64,000 bases of DNA from Helicobacter suis (lineage in GTDB: Bacteria; Campylobacterota; Campylobacteria; Campylobacterales; Helicobacteraceae): the NCBI RefSeq assembly GCF_902196125.1, contig NZ_CABIKG010000010.1, forward strand, positions 1-64,000, in the 5' to 3' direction. The translations under genes and the position numbers were made by a program. Below, piece by piece: positions 19,120-29,844 of this stretch; positions within the stretch are counted from its first letter, which is position 1, and the number at the start of each line of letters is the position of its first letter. Below the pieces are notes generated by a model. It was not told the origin of the DNA, made no database searches, and worked only from the letters and a program-made list of their open reading frames with translations.

Positions 19120-19713
19120 ATGAATTATATTCCCTATGTTATTGAAAAAACAGGACGCGGTGAACGCAGTTATGATATTTATTCCCGTCTTTTAAAAGAT
19201 CGCATTGTTTTATTAAGCGGTGAGATCAACGATGCGGTGGCCTCCACTATCGTAGCCCAGTTGCTCTTTTTAGAAGCTGAAGACCCGGAAAAAGATATTA
19301 ATCTTTATATCAACTCCCCCGGTGGCTCAGTTACTAGTGGTCTAAGCATTTATGACACCATGAATTATATCCATCCAGATATTTGCACGATTTGTATCGG
19401 TCAAGCCGCCTCTATGGGGGCTTTTTTACTTAGCTGTGGTACTAAGGGTAAGCGCTTTTCTTTGCCCCATGCACGCATCATGATTCACCAACCCCTAGGG
19501 GGCACAGAAGGCCAAGCCACCAATATCGCTATTTATACAAAAGAGATTTTGCGCTTAAAAAATACCCTCAATCAGATCATGGCAGAAAACACCGGCCAGA
19601 CCCTTGAAAAAATTGAGCAGGATAGCGATCGGGATTTTTTCATGAGTGCAGAAGATGCTAAAGAATACGGGCTTGTAGATGCGGTTTTAAGTAAAAGCAC
19701 TAAGCAGGCATAA
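19120..19713 (+). CDS. clpP: ATP-dependent Clp protease proteolytic subunit
   Basis: The 197-aa ClpP has a full catalytic triad at the expected places: Ser98 in [11 protein letters not shown], His123 in [11 protein letters not shown] and Asp172 in [12 protein letters not shown]. It forms the proteolytic barrel used with ClpX/ClpA unfoldases in the cytoplasm. It begins two bases after the tig stop and its stop overlaps the def start (TAATG), suggesting coupled translation. Confidence 0.97.
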   Translation: MNYIPYVIEKTGRGERSYDIYSRLLKDRIVLLSGEINDAVASTIVAQLLFLEAEDPEKDINLYINSPGGSVTSGLSIYDTMNYIHPDICTICIGQAASMGAFLLSCGTKGKRFSLPHARIMIHQPLGGTEGQATNIAIYTKEILRLKNTLNQIMAENTGQTLEKIEQDSDRDFFMSAEDAKEYGLVDAVLSKSTKQA

Positions 19714-20228
19714 TGGCTATTTTAGAACTTGTACATTATCCGGATAAGCGCTTACGGGGTCTATCTACAGATGTGGAGGTGTTTGACACAACTTTACACA
19801 CCCTTTTAGAGGACATGCAAGAAACCATGCTAGCTAATAAGGGCATTGGTTTAGCGGCTATCCAAGTGGGGGTTGCAAAACGCGTTTTAATTATCAATTT
19901 ACCCCGCCAAGATGAACAGCAATACCCGGAGGATTGTTTAGAAATTATCAATCCTACTTTATTACACGCAGAGGGCCAAATTTTTTGGAGGGAGGGGTGT
20001 TTATCCGTACCAGAATTTTATGAGGAAATCCAGCGTTTTGCGCACATTAAACTAGCCTATTATGATCGCTATGGAGACCCCCAAGAACTCCAAGCTAGCG
20101 ATCTATTAAGTGTGGCTATCCAACATGAAATAGATCATCTCAATGGAATTTTATTTGTGGATAGACTCACCATGCTAAAGCGTAAAAAATTTGAAAAGGA
20201 GTTTAGAAAAAACTCCAAAAGTGCATAA
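19713..20228 (+). CDS. def: Peptide deformylase
   Basis: The 171-aa metalloenzyme has all three family motifs: [10 protein letters not shown] (about 45-54), EGCLSVPE (about 93-100, metal Cys) and QHEIDHLNG (about 135-143, two metal His and catalytic Glu). It removes the formyl group from nascent N-termini. One-base stop/start overlaps occur on both sides, with clpP and comM. The length fits the H. pylori enzyme. Confidence 0.97.
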   Translation: MAILELVHYPDKRLRGLSTDVEVFDTTLHTLLEDMQETMLANKGIGLAAIQVGVAKRVLIINLPRQDEQQYPEDCLEIINPTLLHAEGQIFWREGCLSVPEFYEEIQRFAHIKLAYYDRYGDPQELQASDLLSVAIQHEIDHLNGILFVDRLTMLKRKKFEKEFRKNSKSA

Positions 20229-21754
20229 TGCCGCCCCCTGCTAGCGCGCTTAACACTCTTTACTGTGCTACCATGCAGGCTACAGTAGCCCAAATCGTAG
20301 AAGTTGAGGCGACATTTACGAGGGCTCTTCCAGCCTTTGTTATTTCAGGTTTGCCCAATAGTGCCATTCAAGAATCCAAACAAAGGGTACAATCTGCCCT
20401 CCAAAACAATGGCTTTAGCTTCCCCCCTCTTAAAATCACGATCAATCTTTCCCCAGCAGATTTACCCAAGAGTGGGAGTCATTTTGATCTGCCTATGGCT
20501 TTACTCGTGGCTTTACAAAAAAGACCCTTAGAGGGAAAATGGTTTGCCTTCGGGGAATTAGGCTTAGATGGCCGTGTTAAATACAACCAAGCGATCTTTC
20601 CCATGCTTTTAGACATCGCCATTAAAAAACCCCATGCCCATGTAATCGTACCTAAATTGGGGCAAGAACTTTTTGCTCTTATCCCTAATTTACACTTCCA
20701 CTATGTAGAAAATCTCCAAGAGGCTTTAAAAACTATTTTACACAACACCCCTGCTACAGCTCAAAAAGCCCAATTAGCCTTTGAATCTTTAGAACTTCAA
20801 GGGCAACGCTACTATTACATGCGCGATTTTGCGCTAGATTTTAAAGATGTAAAAGGACAAGAACTAGCCAAAGAAGCCGCTCTTATTGCTGCTTCTGGAA
20901 TGCATAATATTATCTTTGAAGGTAGTCCGGGCTGTGGTAAAAGCATGGTGGCTAAGCGCATGCGCTATATTTTGCCCCCCACAACTCTTTCTGAAATGAT
21001 TGAGGGGGTTAAGCTGCGCATTTTAAGCCACCAAGATAGCACCTATAGCCCGCTTAGAAGTTTTAGAAACCCCCACCAAAGCGCCTCAAAAGCTAGTATT
21101 TTAGGTTCTACAAATGCTAATTTGCCCAGACCCGGTGAAATTGCCCTAGCCCATAATGGCATTTTATTTTTTGATGAACTCCCCCATTTTAAAAGAGATG
21201 TTTTAGAGTCTTTACGCGAGCCAATGGAGAATAATAAACTGGTGATCTCTAGGGTGCATAGCAAAATTGAGTACAACACTTCATTTTTATTTATAGGGGC
21301 GATGAATCCTTGCCCTTGTGGGAATTTAATGGATAATAATAAAGTATGTCGCTGCCAAGAAAGAGAAATTATTGCTTATAAAAACCGCTTGAGTGAACCT
21401 TTCTTAGATCGCATTGATTTATTTGTCCAAATGGCTAGTACAAGAGAAGATGTTAAAAGTAGGGTGAGTTCAGAAGCATTGCACCAACAAATGTTAGAAG
21501 CCTTTAAAATGCAAAAGATACGGGGGCAAAGTGAGCTAAATGGAAAACTAGAAGAGAGTCAAATTGAGGAATTTTGTTTATTAACACAGGAAGCACAACA
21601 CTTGCTAGATCAGGCAATTTTACGCTTTAATTTTTCAGAAAGAGCCGTACATAAAAGTAAGAAAATAGCGCGCACCATTGCTGATTTACAAAGAAGCGAG
21701 ATCATACAAAAAGAACATGTGTTAAAGGCTTTGCATTTTAGAAAAGTGGCTTAA
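20228..21754 (+). CDS. comM: ComM-family AAA+ ATPase (Mg-chelatase-like)
   Basis: The 508-aa protein has an N-terminal Lon-like fold (MQATVAQIVEVEATFTRALP, FVISGLPNSAIQESKQRV) and a central AAA+ core with Walker A GSPGCGKSMVAKRM, Walker B ILFFDELPHF and the hallmark MNPCPCGN plus a CRC pair that may bind zinc. ComM is a helicase promoting branch migration of incoming DNA during natural transformation in other bacteria. The role in Helicobacter competence is inference. It is the fourth gene of the tig run. Confidence 0.9.
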   Translation: MPPPASALNTLYCATMQATVAQIVEVEATFTRALPAFVISGLPNSAIQESKQRVQSALQNNGFSFPPLKITINLSPADLPKSGSHFDLPMALLVALQKRPLEGKWFAFGELGLDGRVKYNQAIFPMLLDIAIKKPHAHVIVPKLGQELFALIPNLHFHYVENLQEALKTILHNTPATAQKAQLAFESLELQGQRYYYMRDFALDFKDVKGQELAKEAALIAASGMHNIIFEGSPGCGKSMVAKRMRYILPPTTLSEMIEGVKLRILSHQDSTYSPLRSFRNPHQSASKASILGSTNANLPRPGEIALAHNGILFFDELPHFKRDVLESLREPMENNKLVISRVHSKIEYNTSFLFIGAMNPCPCGNLMDNNKVCRCQEREIIAYKNRLSEPFLDRIDLFVQMASTREDVKSRVSSEALHQQMLEAFKMQKIRGQSELNGKLEESQIEEFCLLTQEAQHLLDQAILRFNFSERAVHKSKKIARTIADLQRSEIIQKEHVLKALHFRKVA

Positions 21755-21772
21755 ACTATATGGAGGAAGGAC

Positions 21773-23830
21773 ATGCAAAAGTATTATTTTAAAGGGCTTG
21801 ATTGTCCGGATTGTGCCAACAAATTAGAAGTAGAGTTAAACAAACAAAGTTATATCAAAGCCGCTCAAGTATCTTTTAACACGGGTACTTTGTATTTAGA
21901 TACAAAAGATATTCAAAAGGCTTTAAAGCTCATTAAAGAATTAGAGCCGGAGATGATTCTTTCTAGTCAGCAAGAACAACAACCTTCTACAGACTCTTTA
22001 AGTATCTATCCAATTTTAAGCTCCATTGGGCTTTATTTGGTTGCCGTTGTGGCGTTACATTTTATACAAATTACCCTAGTGCGCTATTTGGCTTATGTAA
22101 TTTTAGGTGGGGTGTATGCATTTGCTGGTAAAGATGTTTTTTTAGGGGCTCTTAGAGGTGTAAAAAATAAGCGCTTTTTTGATGAAAACACCTTAATGTT
22201 AAGCGCCACCATTGCTGCCTTTTGTGTGGGGGCTTATGAAGAGTCAGTTTCTGTCATGGTCTTTTATGCAACCGGAGAATTTTTACAAAAATTAGCGATT
22301 AAGCGCTCTAAACGATCGCTACAATCTTTACTAGATGTCGCGCCTAATTTTGCCTTTCTAAAACAAGGGGATGCGTTGCAGCAAGTACGCCCGGAGGATT
22401 TAAAAATAGGCGATGTGGTGGTGGTTAAAGTGGGGGAGAAAATCCCTACAGATGGGGTTGTGCTTTTAGGAGAGAGCATGCTCGATCAAAAACCTCTAAC
22501 CGGGGAGTCTTTGCCTGTAAATGTAAGAGAAAAAGATAAGGTATTAGGGGGGAGTATTAATTTAAAGGCGGTGTTAGAAATTGAGGTGAGTAAGGCTTAT
22601 GCAGATTCCTCTATTGCTAAGATTGTTGACATGGTCTCTCATGCGGTTAGCCAAAAATCTCGAACCGAAAAACTCATTAGCGTATTTGCCCGTTACTATA
22701 CCCCCGCTGTCTTTTGCATTGCTTTAATGATTGCTTGTATCCCGCCTCTTTTAGGACATGGGAGTTTTGATGCATGGATTTATCGCGGGCTTGTGGCTTT
22801 AATGGTGAGTTGCCCTTGCGCTTTAGTGATTTCTATTCCGCTAGGCTACTTTGGAGGAGTGGGGGCGGCTAGTAAATGTGGGGTTTTAATTAAAGATGTG
22901 CACACTTTAGAAACCCTCAATCAAGTTAAAAATATCGCCTTTGATAAAACCGGAACTCTAAGCAAGGGGGAGTTTAAAGTTATAAGAGTAGTCAGTGAGC
23001 CTCCCTTTGCTCAAGAAGATGTCTTGCGTTTTGCTAGTTGTGCACAAATTTTATCCACCCATCCTATTGCCCTTTCTATCCAAAAGGCCTATACAAGTGC
23101 TTGTAAACATAAAATTGAAGAGTATCAAGAAATTAGTGGTCTAGGCGTACAAGCTAAATGCCATGCTAATTTAATCATTGCGGGTAATGATCAAATTTTG
23201 CATAAATACAATATCCCGCATACTTGCTGTAGTTTGGAGGGTACGATTGTACATGTCGCCTCTAATGGGGAATACATCGGTTATATCGTGTTAGCGGATA
23301 CCCTCAAAGAGGATGCTAAAGAGTGCTTAGAGCGCTTAAAAAAAGAAGGGATTAGTAACTTTTGTATTTTAAGTGGGGATAATGAAAGCACCACTAAAAA
23401 CATGGCAAAAATTTTACAGTGTGATTATCAGGCCGGATTATTACCAGAGCAAAAAGTCCAAGCCTTTAAATTTTTCCAGCAAAACAACAAGGGTAAAAGC
23501 GCTTTTATTGGAGATGGGATTAATGATGCGCCTACTTTGGCTTTAGCCGATGTGGGCATGGGTATGGGCAGTGCTAGCCAAATTAGTAAAGATAGTGCAG
23601 ATATTATCATCACAAATAACACGCTAAACTCTGTAGTGCAGGTTTTTAAAATCGCTAAGAAAACAAGACATATTGTGTTAGAAAATATCATCTTTGCTTT
23701 AGGGGTGAAAGCGGCTTTTTTAATTTTAGGGGTTTTTGGGGAGGCGACTTTGTGGGAGGCTGTATTTGGAGATGTGGGCGTTACGCTTATTGCCCTAGCT
23801 AATTCTATGCGCACGATGTGGGTTAAATAA
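21773..23830 (+). CDS. cadA: P1B-type heavy-metal ATPase (Cd/Zn/Co exporter)
   Basis: The 685-aa pump has an N-terminal metal-binding domain with [10 protein letters not shown] (about 9-18), several membrane helices, the A-domain TGESLPV, the channel motif SCPCALV (Cys347, Cys349), the phosphorylation site DKTGTLSKG (Asp391), HPIALSI and the hinge [16 protein letters not shown]. Family members export Zn, Cd and Co; in H. pylori CadA supports metal resistance and urease activity. It has a GGAGG ribosome site and lies 18 bases after comM, in H. pylori order. Confidence 0.95.
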   Translation: MQKYYFKGLDCPDCANKLEVELNKQSYIKAAQVSFNTGTLYLDTKDIQKALKLIKELEPEMILSSQQEQQPSTDSLSIYPILSSIGLYLVAVVALHFIQITLVRYLAYVILGGVYAFAGKDVFLGALRGVKNKRFFDENTLMLSATIAAFCVGAYEESVSVMVFYATGEFLQKLAIKRSKRSLQSLLDVAPNFAFLKQGDALQQVRPEDLKIGDVVVVKVGEKIPTDGVVLLGESMLDQKPLTGESLPVNVREKDKVLGGSINLKAVLEIEVSKAYADSSIAKIVDMVSHAVSQKSRTEKLISVFARYYTPAVFCIALMIACIPPLLGHGSFDAWIYRGLVALMVSCPCALVISIPLGYFGGVGAASKCGVLIKDVHTLETLNQVKNIAFDKTGTLSKGEFKVIRVVSEPPFAQEDVLRFASCAQILSTHPIALSIQKAYTSACKHKIEEYQEISGLGVQAKCHANLIIAGNDQILHKYNIPHTCCSLEGTIVHVASNGEYIGYIVLADTLKEDAKECLERLKKEGISNFCILSGDNESTTKNMAKILQCDYQAGLLPEQKVQAFKFFQQNNKGKSAFIGDGINDAPTLALADVGMGMGSASQISKDSADIIITNNTLNSVVQVFKIAKKTRHIVLENIIFALGVKAAFLILGVFGEATLWEAVFGDVGVTLIALANSMRTMWVK

Positions 23831-23883
23831 TGGTTAAATTTATTAAGTTAGAATACGCGCCTACTACATCATAAAGGATAGGA

Positions 23884-24348
23884 ATGAAATTATTGCATGC
23901 TGTTGTTGTGTCTGGAGCACTTTGTGTGGGTCTGAATGCCCAAACAATTGGTTTGAATGCTTTTCCAGAATATAAACCCAAACCCGATCAAGAAATGCTA
24001 GATCTAGCCGGTAAAGTGAGTGCAAAAAAATTGCTTGAGTATTTAACTGAAATGCGCGTGCGCTATAATAAAATGGACGATAAAGAAAAAGCTGAATTTT
24101 TGAGACACTTCCAAGATACTTTGGCTAAAAATATTGCTAAACTCAAACCCGCACAACTAAAAAAGAGACTAGCAACCATTAAAAAAGCCTTGGAAGCACG
24201 GGCTCAACACCTTGATCTGTTAAGAAAAGAAGTGAATGAGGAATTTGAATACATTAGCTTTTGGCGAAAATCTTTAGATGCCGGGACATTTGAACAAGAT
24301 CTACACAAATACGGCTTTGTTCCCCCTGTTAAACCCGTTAAAGAATAA
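23884..24348 (+). CDS. Small secreted protein, DUF1104-like
   Basis: This 154-aa protein has an N-terminal signal peptide (residues 1-19, cleavage near LNA-QT) and a helical charged body (AGKVSAKKLLEYLTEMRVRYNKMDDKEKAEFLR, seen as AKKLLEYLTEMRVRYNKM then DKEKAEFLR) with likely coiled-coil character. The layout resembles the small Helicobacter/Campylobacter periplasmic proteins of DUF1104, some tied to motility. The family assignment is from pattern only. AAAGGATAGGA provides a strong ribosome site. It ends base-to-base against the convergent gene at 24349. Confidence 0.6.
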   Translation: MKLLHAVVVSGALCVGLNAQTIGLNAFPEYKPKPDQEMLDLAGKVSAKKLLEYLTEMRVRYNKMDDKEKAEFLRHFQDTLAKNIAKLKPAQLKKRLATIKKALEARAQHLDLLRKEVNEEFEYISFWRKSLDAGTFEQDLHKYGFVPPVKPVKE

Positions 24349-24798
24349 CTAACGCAAACGCCTTTTACGCCTACGCCCTAGCTTAATGATTTTTGAGGGG
24401 GGCTTAGGGGTTAACCCCCGATTATCTTCAATAATAATATCTGCTAATTGTTTGGCTATCTCTGCATTATAACTTTGCGCGCTTAAATTAGCCGAAGTGC
24501 TAAAAAGGGGGCCTAGTTGCTCTAAAAATAATAAAACCTGTGGATCATAAATCACTCTAAAGGCTTTTGAGCCTTGCGCGCTTGGATAAATAAAAGTTGC
24601 TTTTAGACGGCGCACTAGAGATCTTGCATGGGGAGGTACGCGTTTAGGGAGAGCTTTTAAACTGGGTAGTGTTTGTAAAAGTGGCTTATTAGGCGGGCTT
24701 TTTTTAACCCGGTTAAGTGTATCTCTTCTGTGGCTAAAAAATCCCACTGTGGTATCACTCTGGGCTAAAATCACACCTAAATTAAAATTTTGCTCCAT
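24349..24798 (-). CDS. Sua5/YciO/YrdC-family protein (short TsaC-like)
   Basis: The 149-aa product shows YrdC-fold features: an N-terminal DTTVGFFSHR matching the usual PTET.YGL start strand region, KPLLQTLPSLKAL, a basic FIYPS segment and FSTSANLSAQSYN, the family's STSAN nucleotide-binding motif. Family members make threonylcarbamoyl-AMP for tRNA t6A modification. At 149 aa with a very basic tail (GRRRKRRLR) it is shorter than typical TsaC. A TsaB-like gene lies elsewhere in this window (40723). Function as TsaC is probable but not certain. Confidence 0.65.
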   Translation of the reverse strand: MEQNFNLGVILAQSDTTVGFFSHRRDTLNRVKKSPPNKPLLQTLPSLKALPKRVPPHARSLVRRLKATFIYPSAQGSKAFRVIYDPQVLLFLEQLGPLFSTSANLSAQSYNAEIAKQLADIIIEDNRGLTPKPPSKIIKLGRRRKRRLR

Positions 24799-24951
24799 TA
24801 TTGCCCCCTTAATTGTGCTAACTAAAGGCTTTAATCTTGTAGTGTATTTTATCTCTTAAAACAAACGCGCTTTTATTTGCTAACTTTTGCTAACTAATAT
24901 TAAGATGAATTATGATAATAATCTACAGAGTAAAATGTACATGAGGTGTTG

Positions 24952-26866
24952 GTGGGGTTTAAGGAAAAAATTTCTTGGGCGTTAGTTGGTGTTTTGATTG
25001 TTAGTTTTGTCGCCTTTGCTATATTTACAGAATCATTCATGCGTAGAACTATGATTCATGATGCTGAAACCGCTTTATTCTCATTGGCTAGAGCTAATAC
25101 AGATTGGGTTAACTCTTGGGAACATAATATCTCTAGAATTTTTACTGTGGGGGCAAGATTTGTAACTTTAAACTGGTCAGAAACAAGGAGTAATGAACAA
25201 ACTCTCACTAAAGAATTAGATTATTTAACCGAAAGTTTGGGAGCTTTGCAAGCTTTTGTAGGGCTAGAAGATGGTTCTATGCATGTTAGTAGCGGCATGG
25301 GGTCTCCTCCAAAAGGATATGATCCTAGAGAGCGCTTTTGGTATAAACAAGCGCGTACACAGAGAAAAACAGTGCTTTCTAAAGTCTTTAAAGATGCTTA
25401 TAGTGGTAGGTTAGTCATTTCTTATAGCGCCCCTTTAATTGTAAATTCAAAGTTTATAGGTGCGCTAGGGGTGGATATTCCCATTGAATTTTTTAAAACC
25501 CATGCCAAGCATTTAAGTAGCAAACAGGGCGAGGAATTAGAATTTATTGATGCCCATGGGCTTGTTCTTGGATCTAGTGTATTAAAGAGTGGTTCTAATA
25601 TTGCAGATGAAAATTCCCCTCTTAAAGAAGTTGCTTCTAAAATTTTAAGTATCAAAGAGGGGATTTTATATAGCACTGGGGCAAAGGGACAAAAAAGCTT
25701 TTTAATTGTACACACCACAGTACCTGAGTATAACTGGAAAGCCATAGCCCGTATCCCTGTTTCCGTTGCGTTTAAAGATATTTCTAGGTTACGCTTGATT
25801 ATGATTATTACTTCCTTATTAGGACTCTTTTTTACTCTGGGGGTTATTCTTGGCTGGATTTATTACTTAATGCGCCCCTTAGATCACTTAAGACATTTAA
25901 GTTCTGATTTAACACAAGGCAGTAGAGATTTAACAAAGAGATTACCCGTTAAAAGCCAAAGTAAAAGAGATGACATTGCCATCATCACGCGCAATATCAA
26001 CACATTTATAGAGAATATGTGGAGAATTATTAGCCATTTTAAAGAAATAGTTGGTAGCCAAAGGGAATTTTCCACTACTTTAGATACAGAGATTAAAATA
26101 ATGCAAGAGGGGGTTAATCAGATCGTAGGGGCGGTGCAAAAATCTATTCAGATTAGTAAACATAGTGTAGAGGAGGTTTTAGATAATACAAAGCGCGCCA
26201 ATAGCAATGTTGAAAGGTTAAATCAGGCAAGCACGCAATTAGAAAAGATGATTGAAGAGATCAAAGATTTAGGCAAGCATGCAGAACATAACGCCACGCA
26301 GAGTTTAGAATGCTCGCATAAATTAGGAAACAACCAAAAGTACCGATGCTATTAAAAAGGTTTTAGTGATCATCAATGATATTGCCGAACAAACTAATTT
26401 ATTAGCCCTGAATGCCGCCATTGAGGCCGCACGCGCGGGTGAACATGGTAGAGGTTTTGCAGTGGTGGCTGATGAGGTTAGAAAGTTAGCCGAAAAAACC
26501 CAAAAAAGTTTAGTTGAAATTGATAGTACAATTAATGAAGTAGTACAAAGCGTGGGTGATATTAATAAAGCTTTAGGGGTTAATGCCCAAAATCTGTTAA
26601 AAACCTCTGAACTAGTCTTTAAAATGCAAAGCAGTATCCAACAAAATTCATCAAATATTTTAGCCGCTGTAGCCGACATTCATGAAAACACTAAACGGTT
26701 ACAAATTATCATGCATGATAGCCAAGATGTTGATTCAGAAATTAAAAGAATTAGTGATCTAGCCAATGCACAACTAGAAAATATTACACATGTGCAAAAG
26801 GCTAATGCATCTCTAGGAAATGTTTGTTCTAATCTAAATAATGAAATCCAACAAATTAAGGTATGA
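24952..26866 (+). pseudogene. Double-Cache chemoreceptor (MCP) with an internal frameshift
   Basis: The first frame gives a membrane helix, a dCache sensor domain (about 30-275, with GYDPRERFWYKQA, FKDAYSGRLVISY and GALGVDIP), a second helix and HAMP, then stops at 26355 after [11 protein letters not shown]. The second frame, from 26366, continues the signalling domain ([20 protein letters not shown]) to 26866. Reading the other frame across the junction gives [19 protein letters not shown], so loss of two bases at GGAAACAACC (about 26324) explains the break. Arg, Trp, Tyr and Asp residues resemble the amino-acid-binding dCache motif, which is inference. A GTG at 24946 or 24952 after GAGG is the likely start. 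Confidence 0.85.
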
Positions 26867-27234
26867 TGGTTTTAACAAATTATTTTGCTTAACTTAATTG
26901 GGGGGTGTTGGCTATCCCGCACCCCTAAAGAGGCTTAAAAGTGCAAAGTTAACATGGGATAGAGATTAACAAGGCGGGGTATCACGATTGGGGTTAATGT
27001 GCTTGTGTTAGCGGGCGTTTATGCGGAGCTTTGTACTAGCACGGATTAGTCTAAAGAGCTTTGTTGCAGGTTTGAAAAAAATTAATGATAGCAGAGATTT
27101 AAACTAACTGAAATTGCGCGCGTTTTAACCCGTTAAGAAATACGCATTCTCTAATACGCGCCCTTATGCAAAAATAACGCGTTTTTACTCAAAGATCGGT
27201 TTATAATGGCATTAACTTGCTTGAAAATTTTTAC

Positions 27235-27405
27235 CCACTGCGCGCTAAAGCCCGCAAGCTTGAGCTAAGCAGATTAAGGCATTTTTGCTCATAAATCTAT
27301 CATAGAGTAAGGGTTCAACTCTAAAGAGTAGGGGCTGGTAGAGCCTAGCTACCAAGCCTTGATGATCCTCTCAATCCCTAGCTTTGAGCGCGGGGAGTAT
27401 GTCAA
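27235..27405 (+). mobile_element. Non-autonomous IS200/IS605-type element (PATE), copy B
   Basis: This 171-bp relative of the 2253-2428 element begins after TTAC (27231-27234), has TAAAGCCCGC and a GCTTGAGC left hairpin, and ends AGTATGTCAA at 27405. Shared blocks with copy A include GATTAAGGC, CAACTCT, GAGTAG, AAGCCTTGATGATCC and TCAATCCC. Its internal stem GGTAG/CTACC (27336-27352) replaces the CCCGC/GCGGG stem of copy A while keeping the pairing. The right hairpin is partly decayed. It lies in non-coding DNA. Confidence 0.72.
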
Positions 27406-27647
27406 ATTGTCAAATGAAAAATTGCATTGTTTGAAATTAAAAAGCGCGGTAGTTGTTCTCTTTTCTTGTAATTGAAAAACCCATATTTATATACGCTTAA
27501 AGTGGTTTTGTTTGATTAAAACCAAAAAAAGCAATTAAAGAGATTTCAAGCACTAAAAAAAACCCTCAATCAATTAAAAATAGCCTTGATATTTTGTCGT
27601 CTATACCAACCCCTTTTACTTTTAGGCTACACACTAATAAATCGTGT

Positions 27648-27653
27648 TAGAAT
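27648..27653 (+). promoter_or_regulatory. Extended -10 box of the sCache chemoreceptor gene
   Basis: TGTTAGAAT gives a TAGAAT -10 with a TG extension, 44 bases upstream of the ATG at 27697. This is typical of Helicobacter sigma-80 promoters, in which the -10 dominates. Confidence 0.5.
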
Positions 27654-27696
27654 GGCGCGTAAAATCTTTAAATCTTAAACTTATTGGGGTTTTGTT

Positions 27697-29373
27697 ATGA
27701 GTCTTGGAATTAAAATCGCTGGTATTATTTTCCTATCCTTTGTTATTTTAGGAAGCTCTATTATTTACATCGCCACCCATGAACAAAATAATTTGCTCTC
27801 CTCAATCTTAGAAAGCCAAAAGCGCGGTAATACAAAGCAACGCGAAGAGGATTTGCGCTACGCCACGCTTTTAATAGAACAAGGCATAGCGGGTTTTTAT
27901 GCTAGCCTTCCAAGAGAGCAAGCCCAAAAAAGGGCGCTTGAATACTTTGGCAAAATCAATAACGATAAGGGCATGATTTATATGGTGGTTGTGGATAAAA
28001 ATGGTGTGGTGCTTTTTGATCCAGTCAATCCTAACACGGTGGGCAAGAGTGGTTTATTACTCTCAAGTGTAGACGGGGTGCATTATGTAGAAGGGTATAT
28101 CAAAGCGGCTAATAAGGGAGGGGGTTATACTTACTACCAAATGCCTAAATTTGCTGGGGGTACGCCAGAGCCTAAAGTGGCCTATAGCCATTATGATCCG
28201 GTAAGCCAAATGGTGATTGTCTCTACCACCTATTACAGCGATATTTTGCATGCTTCAAGTAAAACCCGCAGAGAAGTGCAAGCCAGAGTTTTAAAAAATA
28301 TCCACACTCTTGCCTACTGGATTGTCAGTATCGTCATTGCTTTAATTATTCTAGCTTTTATTCTTACGCATTTTGCCGCGATTAAACGGCTTGAAACTTT
28401 AGTTGCAAGGGTGCATGATTTTAGTTCAGGTGATCGCGATTTAACCCGCCGTATCCGAATCACTAGAAACAACGATGAGATTAGCAAAATTGGCGAGGGG
28501 GTTAATCACTTTGTGCAAAATATCCAAGAGTTTTTCAATGCGATTAAGTCTAATATCCGGGATAATACCGGAGTTGCTGAGAATCTAAACGCAAGTATTA
28601 GTAGCGCGCTTGCTGGCATGGGTAAAAGAACCCAAATGATCACACAAATTAAAGATAAAAGCGTAGAAATTAGCACGGTGATGAGTAAAACCGTTGGTGA
28701 GGCTCAAGAAAGCCAAAAAAGTTTAGCAGAAGTACAAGACTCTATTAAAACCTCTAATACAGCCATTACCGATTTATTTGAACAGGTTACAGAAGCCTCC
28801 CACACAGAAGAAGAACTAGCTAGCAAAGTAGAACAACTTAGTAAAAACGCTGATAGTGTTAAAAGTATTTTACATATCATTAATGATATTGCCGATCAAA
28901 CTAATTTATTAGCCCTGAATGCCGCCATTGAGGCCGCACGCGCGGGTGAACATGGGCGCGGGTTTGCGGTGGTGGCTGATGAGGTGAGAAATTTAGCCGC
29001 TAGAACTCAAAAAAGCTTAGCTGAAATTAATTCAACAATTGGGGTAATTGTACAAGAAATTAATGATGTGAGTAACCAGATGAATTTAAATTCTAAAAAG
29101 ATTGAGGAATTAAGCGGGGTGAGTTTAGGCGTGCAAAAGCAGTTTACAAGTATGAGTGAGAATTTGGCAAGCACGATAAAGCGCGTTAATGCTTCCATTG
29201 ATGGGGTTGCTGGTACTAAAAAAGATGTTGATGGCATCTTGCATGATTTTGCTCTAGTTGAGGAAATTAATGCAAAATCGGCTAAAGAGGCCACGCAAAT
29301 TATAGAAATTACCAAGTTTTTAAGCGATGCCACGGCTGATCTAAATAGTAAAATAATCCAATTTAAATCTTAA
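27697..29373 (+). CDS. Methyl-accepting chemotaxis protein with single Cache sensor
   Basis: The 558-aa receptor has a membrane helix (about 5-27), a periplasmic sCache_2-like domain (about 35-200: [48 protein letters not shown]), a second helix (about 208-228), HAMP, and a complete signalling hairpin with [20 protein letters not shown]. Such receptors often sense small organic acids; the ligand here is unknown. Its hairpin-tip DNA is nearly identical to that of the frameshifted receptor 2.5 kb upstream, pointing to duplication or gene conversion. Confidence 0.94.
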   Translation: MSLGIKIAGIIFLSFVILGSSIIYIATHEQNNLLSSILESQKRGNTKQREEDLRYATLLIEQGIAGFYASLPREQAQKRALEYFGKINNDKGMIYMVVVDKNGVVLFDPVNPNTVGKSGLLLSSVDGVHYVEGYIKAANKGGGYTYYQMPKFAGGTPEPKVAYSHYDPVSQMVIVSTTYYSDILHASSKTRREVQARVLKNIHTLAYWIVSIVIALIILAFILTHFAAIKRLETLVARVHDFSSGDRDLTRRIRITRNNDEISKIGEGVNHFVQNIQEFFNAIKSNIRDNTGVAENLNASISSALAGMGKRTQMITQIKDKSVEISTVMSKTVGEAQESQKSLAEVQDSIKTSNTAITDLFEQVTEASHTEEELASKVEQLSKNADSVKSILHIINDIADQTNLLALNAAIEAARAGEHGRGFAVVADEVRNLAARTQKSLAEINSTIGVIVQEINDVSNQMNLNSKKIEELSGVSLGVQKQFTSMSENLASTIKRVNASIDGVAGTKKDVDGILHDFALVEEINAKSAKEATQIIEITKFLSDATADLNSKIIQFKS

Positions 29374-29376
29374 TTT

Positions 29377-29844
29377 ATGATTTTAGGCATTGATCCGGGT
29401 AGCTCTAAATGCGGGTATGGAATTATTCAGGGGGGTAAATTAATGGGAGCGGGTTTTATCCGCATTAAGGCTAAGCACTTGCAAGCACAAATTTTAGAAG
29501 TGGTGGCAGGGTTTGAGCAAATTTTAAAAACCTATGCCATTTCTGAGGTGGCGATGGAGGATATTTTTTATGCCTACAACCCTAAAACCGTGCTTAAACT
29601 AGCGCAATTTAGAGGGGCTTTAGGCTTAAAGATTTTACAAGAAATGGGGCATTTTAGCGAATACACGCCCTTGCAAGTTAAAAAGGCCATTACCGGACAT
29701 GGAAAAGCAAGCAAAGAACAGGTGGCATTCATGGTTAAAAAAATCTTAGGGATTAAGAGTGCTATTAAACCCTTAGATATTACCGATGCCATCGCTATTG
29801 CCCTTACCCACGCCCAGCAAAACAAAAGCTCTTTTCCATGCTAG
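29377..29844 (+). CDS. ruvC: Holliday junction resolvase RuvC
   Basis: The 155-aa endonuclease has the catalytic acidic residues in [14 protein letters not shown] (Asp6), [13 protein letters not shown] (Glu) and [13 protein letters not shown] (Asp pair). It cuts Holliday junctions with RuvAB, and ruvB is also in this window (33501). Its stop overlaps the dnaA start (ATGCTAG), so the two genes are co-translated and no ruvC-dnaA spacer exists. Confidence 0.95.
   Translation: MILGIDPGSSKCGYGIIQGGKLMGAGFIRIKAKHLQAQILEVVAGFEQILKTYAISEVAMEDIFYAYNPKTVLKLAQFRGALGLKILQEMGHFSEYTPLQVKKAITGHGKASKEQVAFMVKKILGIKSAIKPLDITDAIAIALTHAQQNKSSFPC

Larger units (their letters stand above)
26867..27696. other. 830-bp gene-poor region between two chemoreceptor genes
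   Basis: No intact gene is seen. It holds a hairpin GGGGTG/CACCCC at 26902-26925 that could end the upstream MCP transcript (no T-run), the repeat element at 27235-27405, AT-rich DNA, and the promoter of the next MCP. On the minus strand around 26930-27010 a short open stretch ends in RLVNLYPMLTLHF then stop, like the end of an outer membrane protein. It is too short to assign. Confidence 0.45.

Noticed and set aside
26902-26925. Strong intrinsic terminator after the frameshifted MCP
   Set aside because: The GGGGTG/CACCCC stem is real, but no T-run follows (CTAAAG instead), so I list it only as part of the intergenic description.
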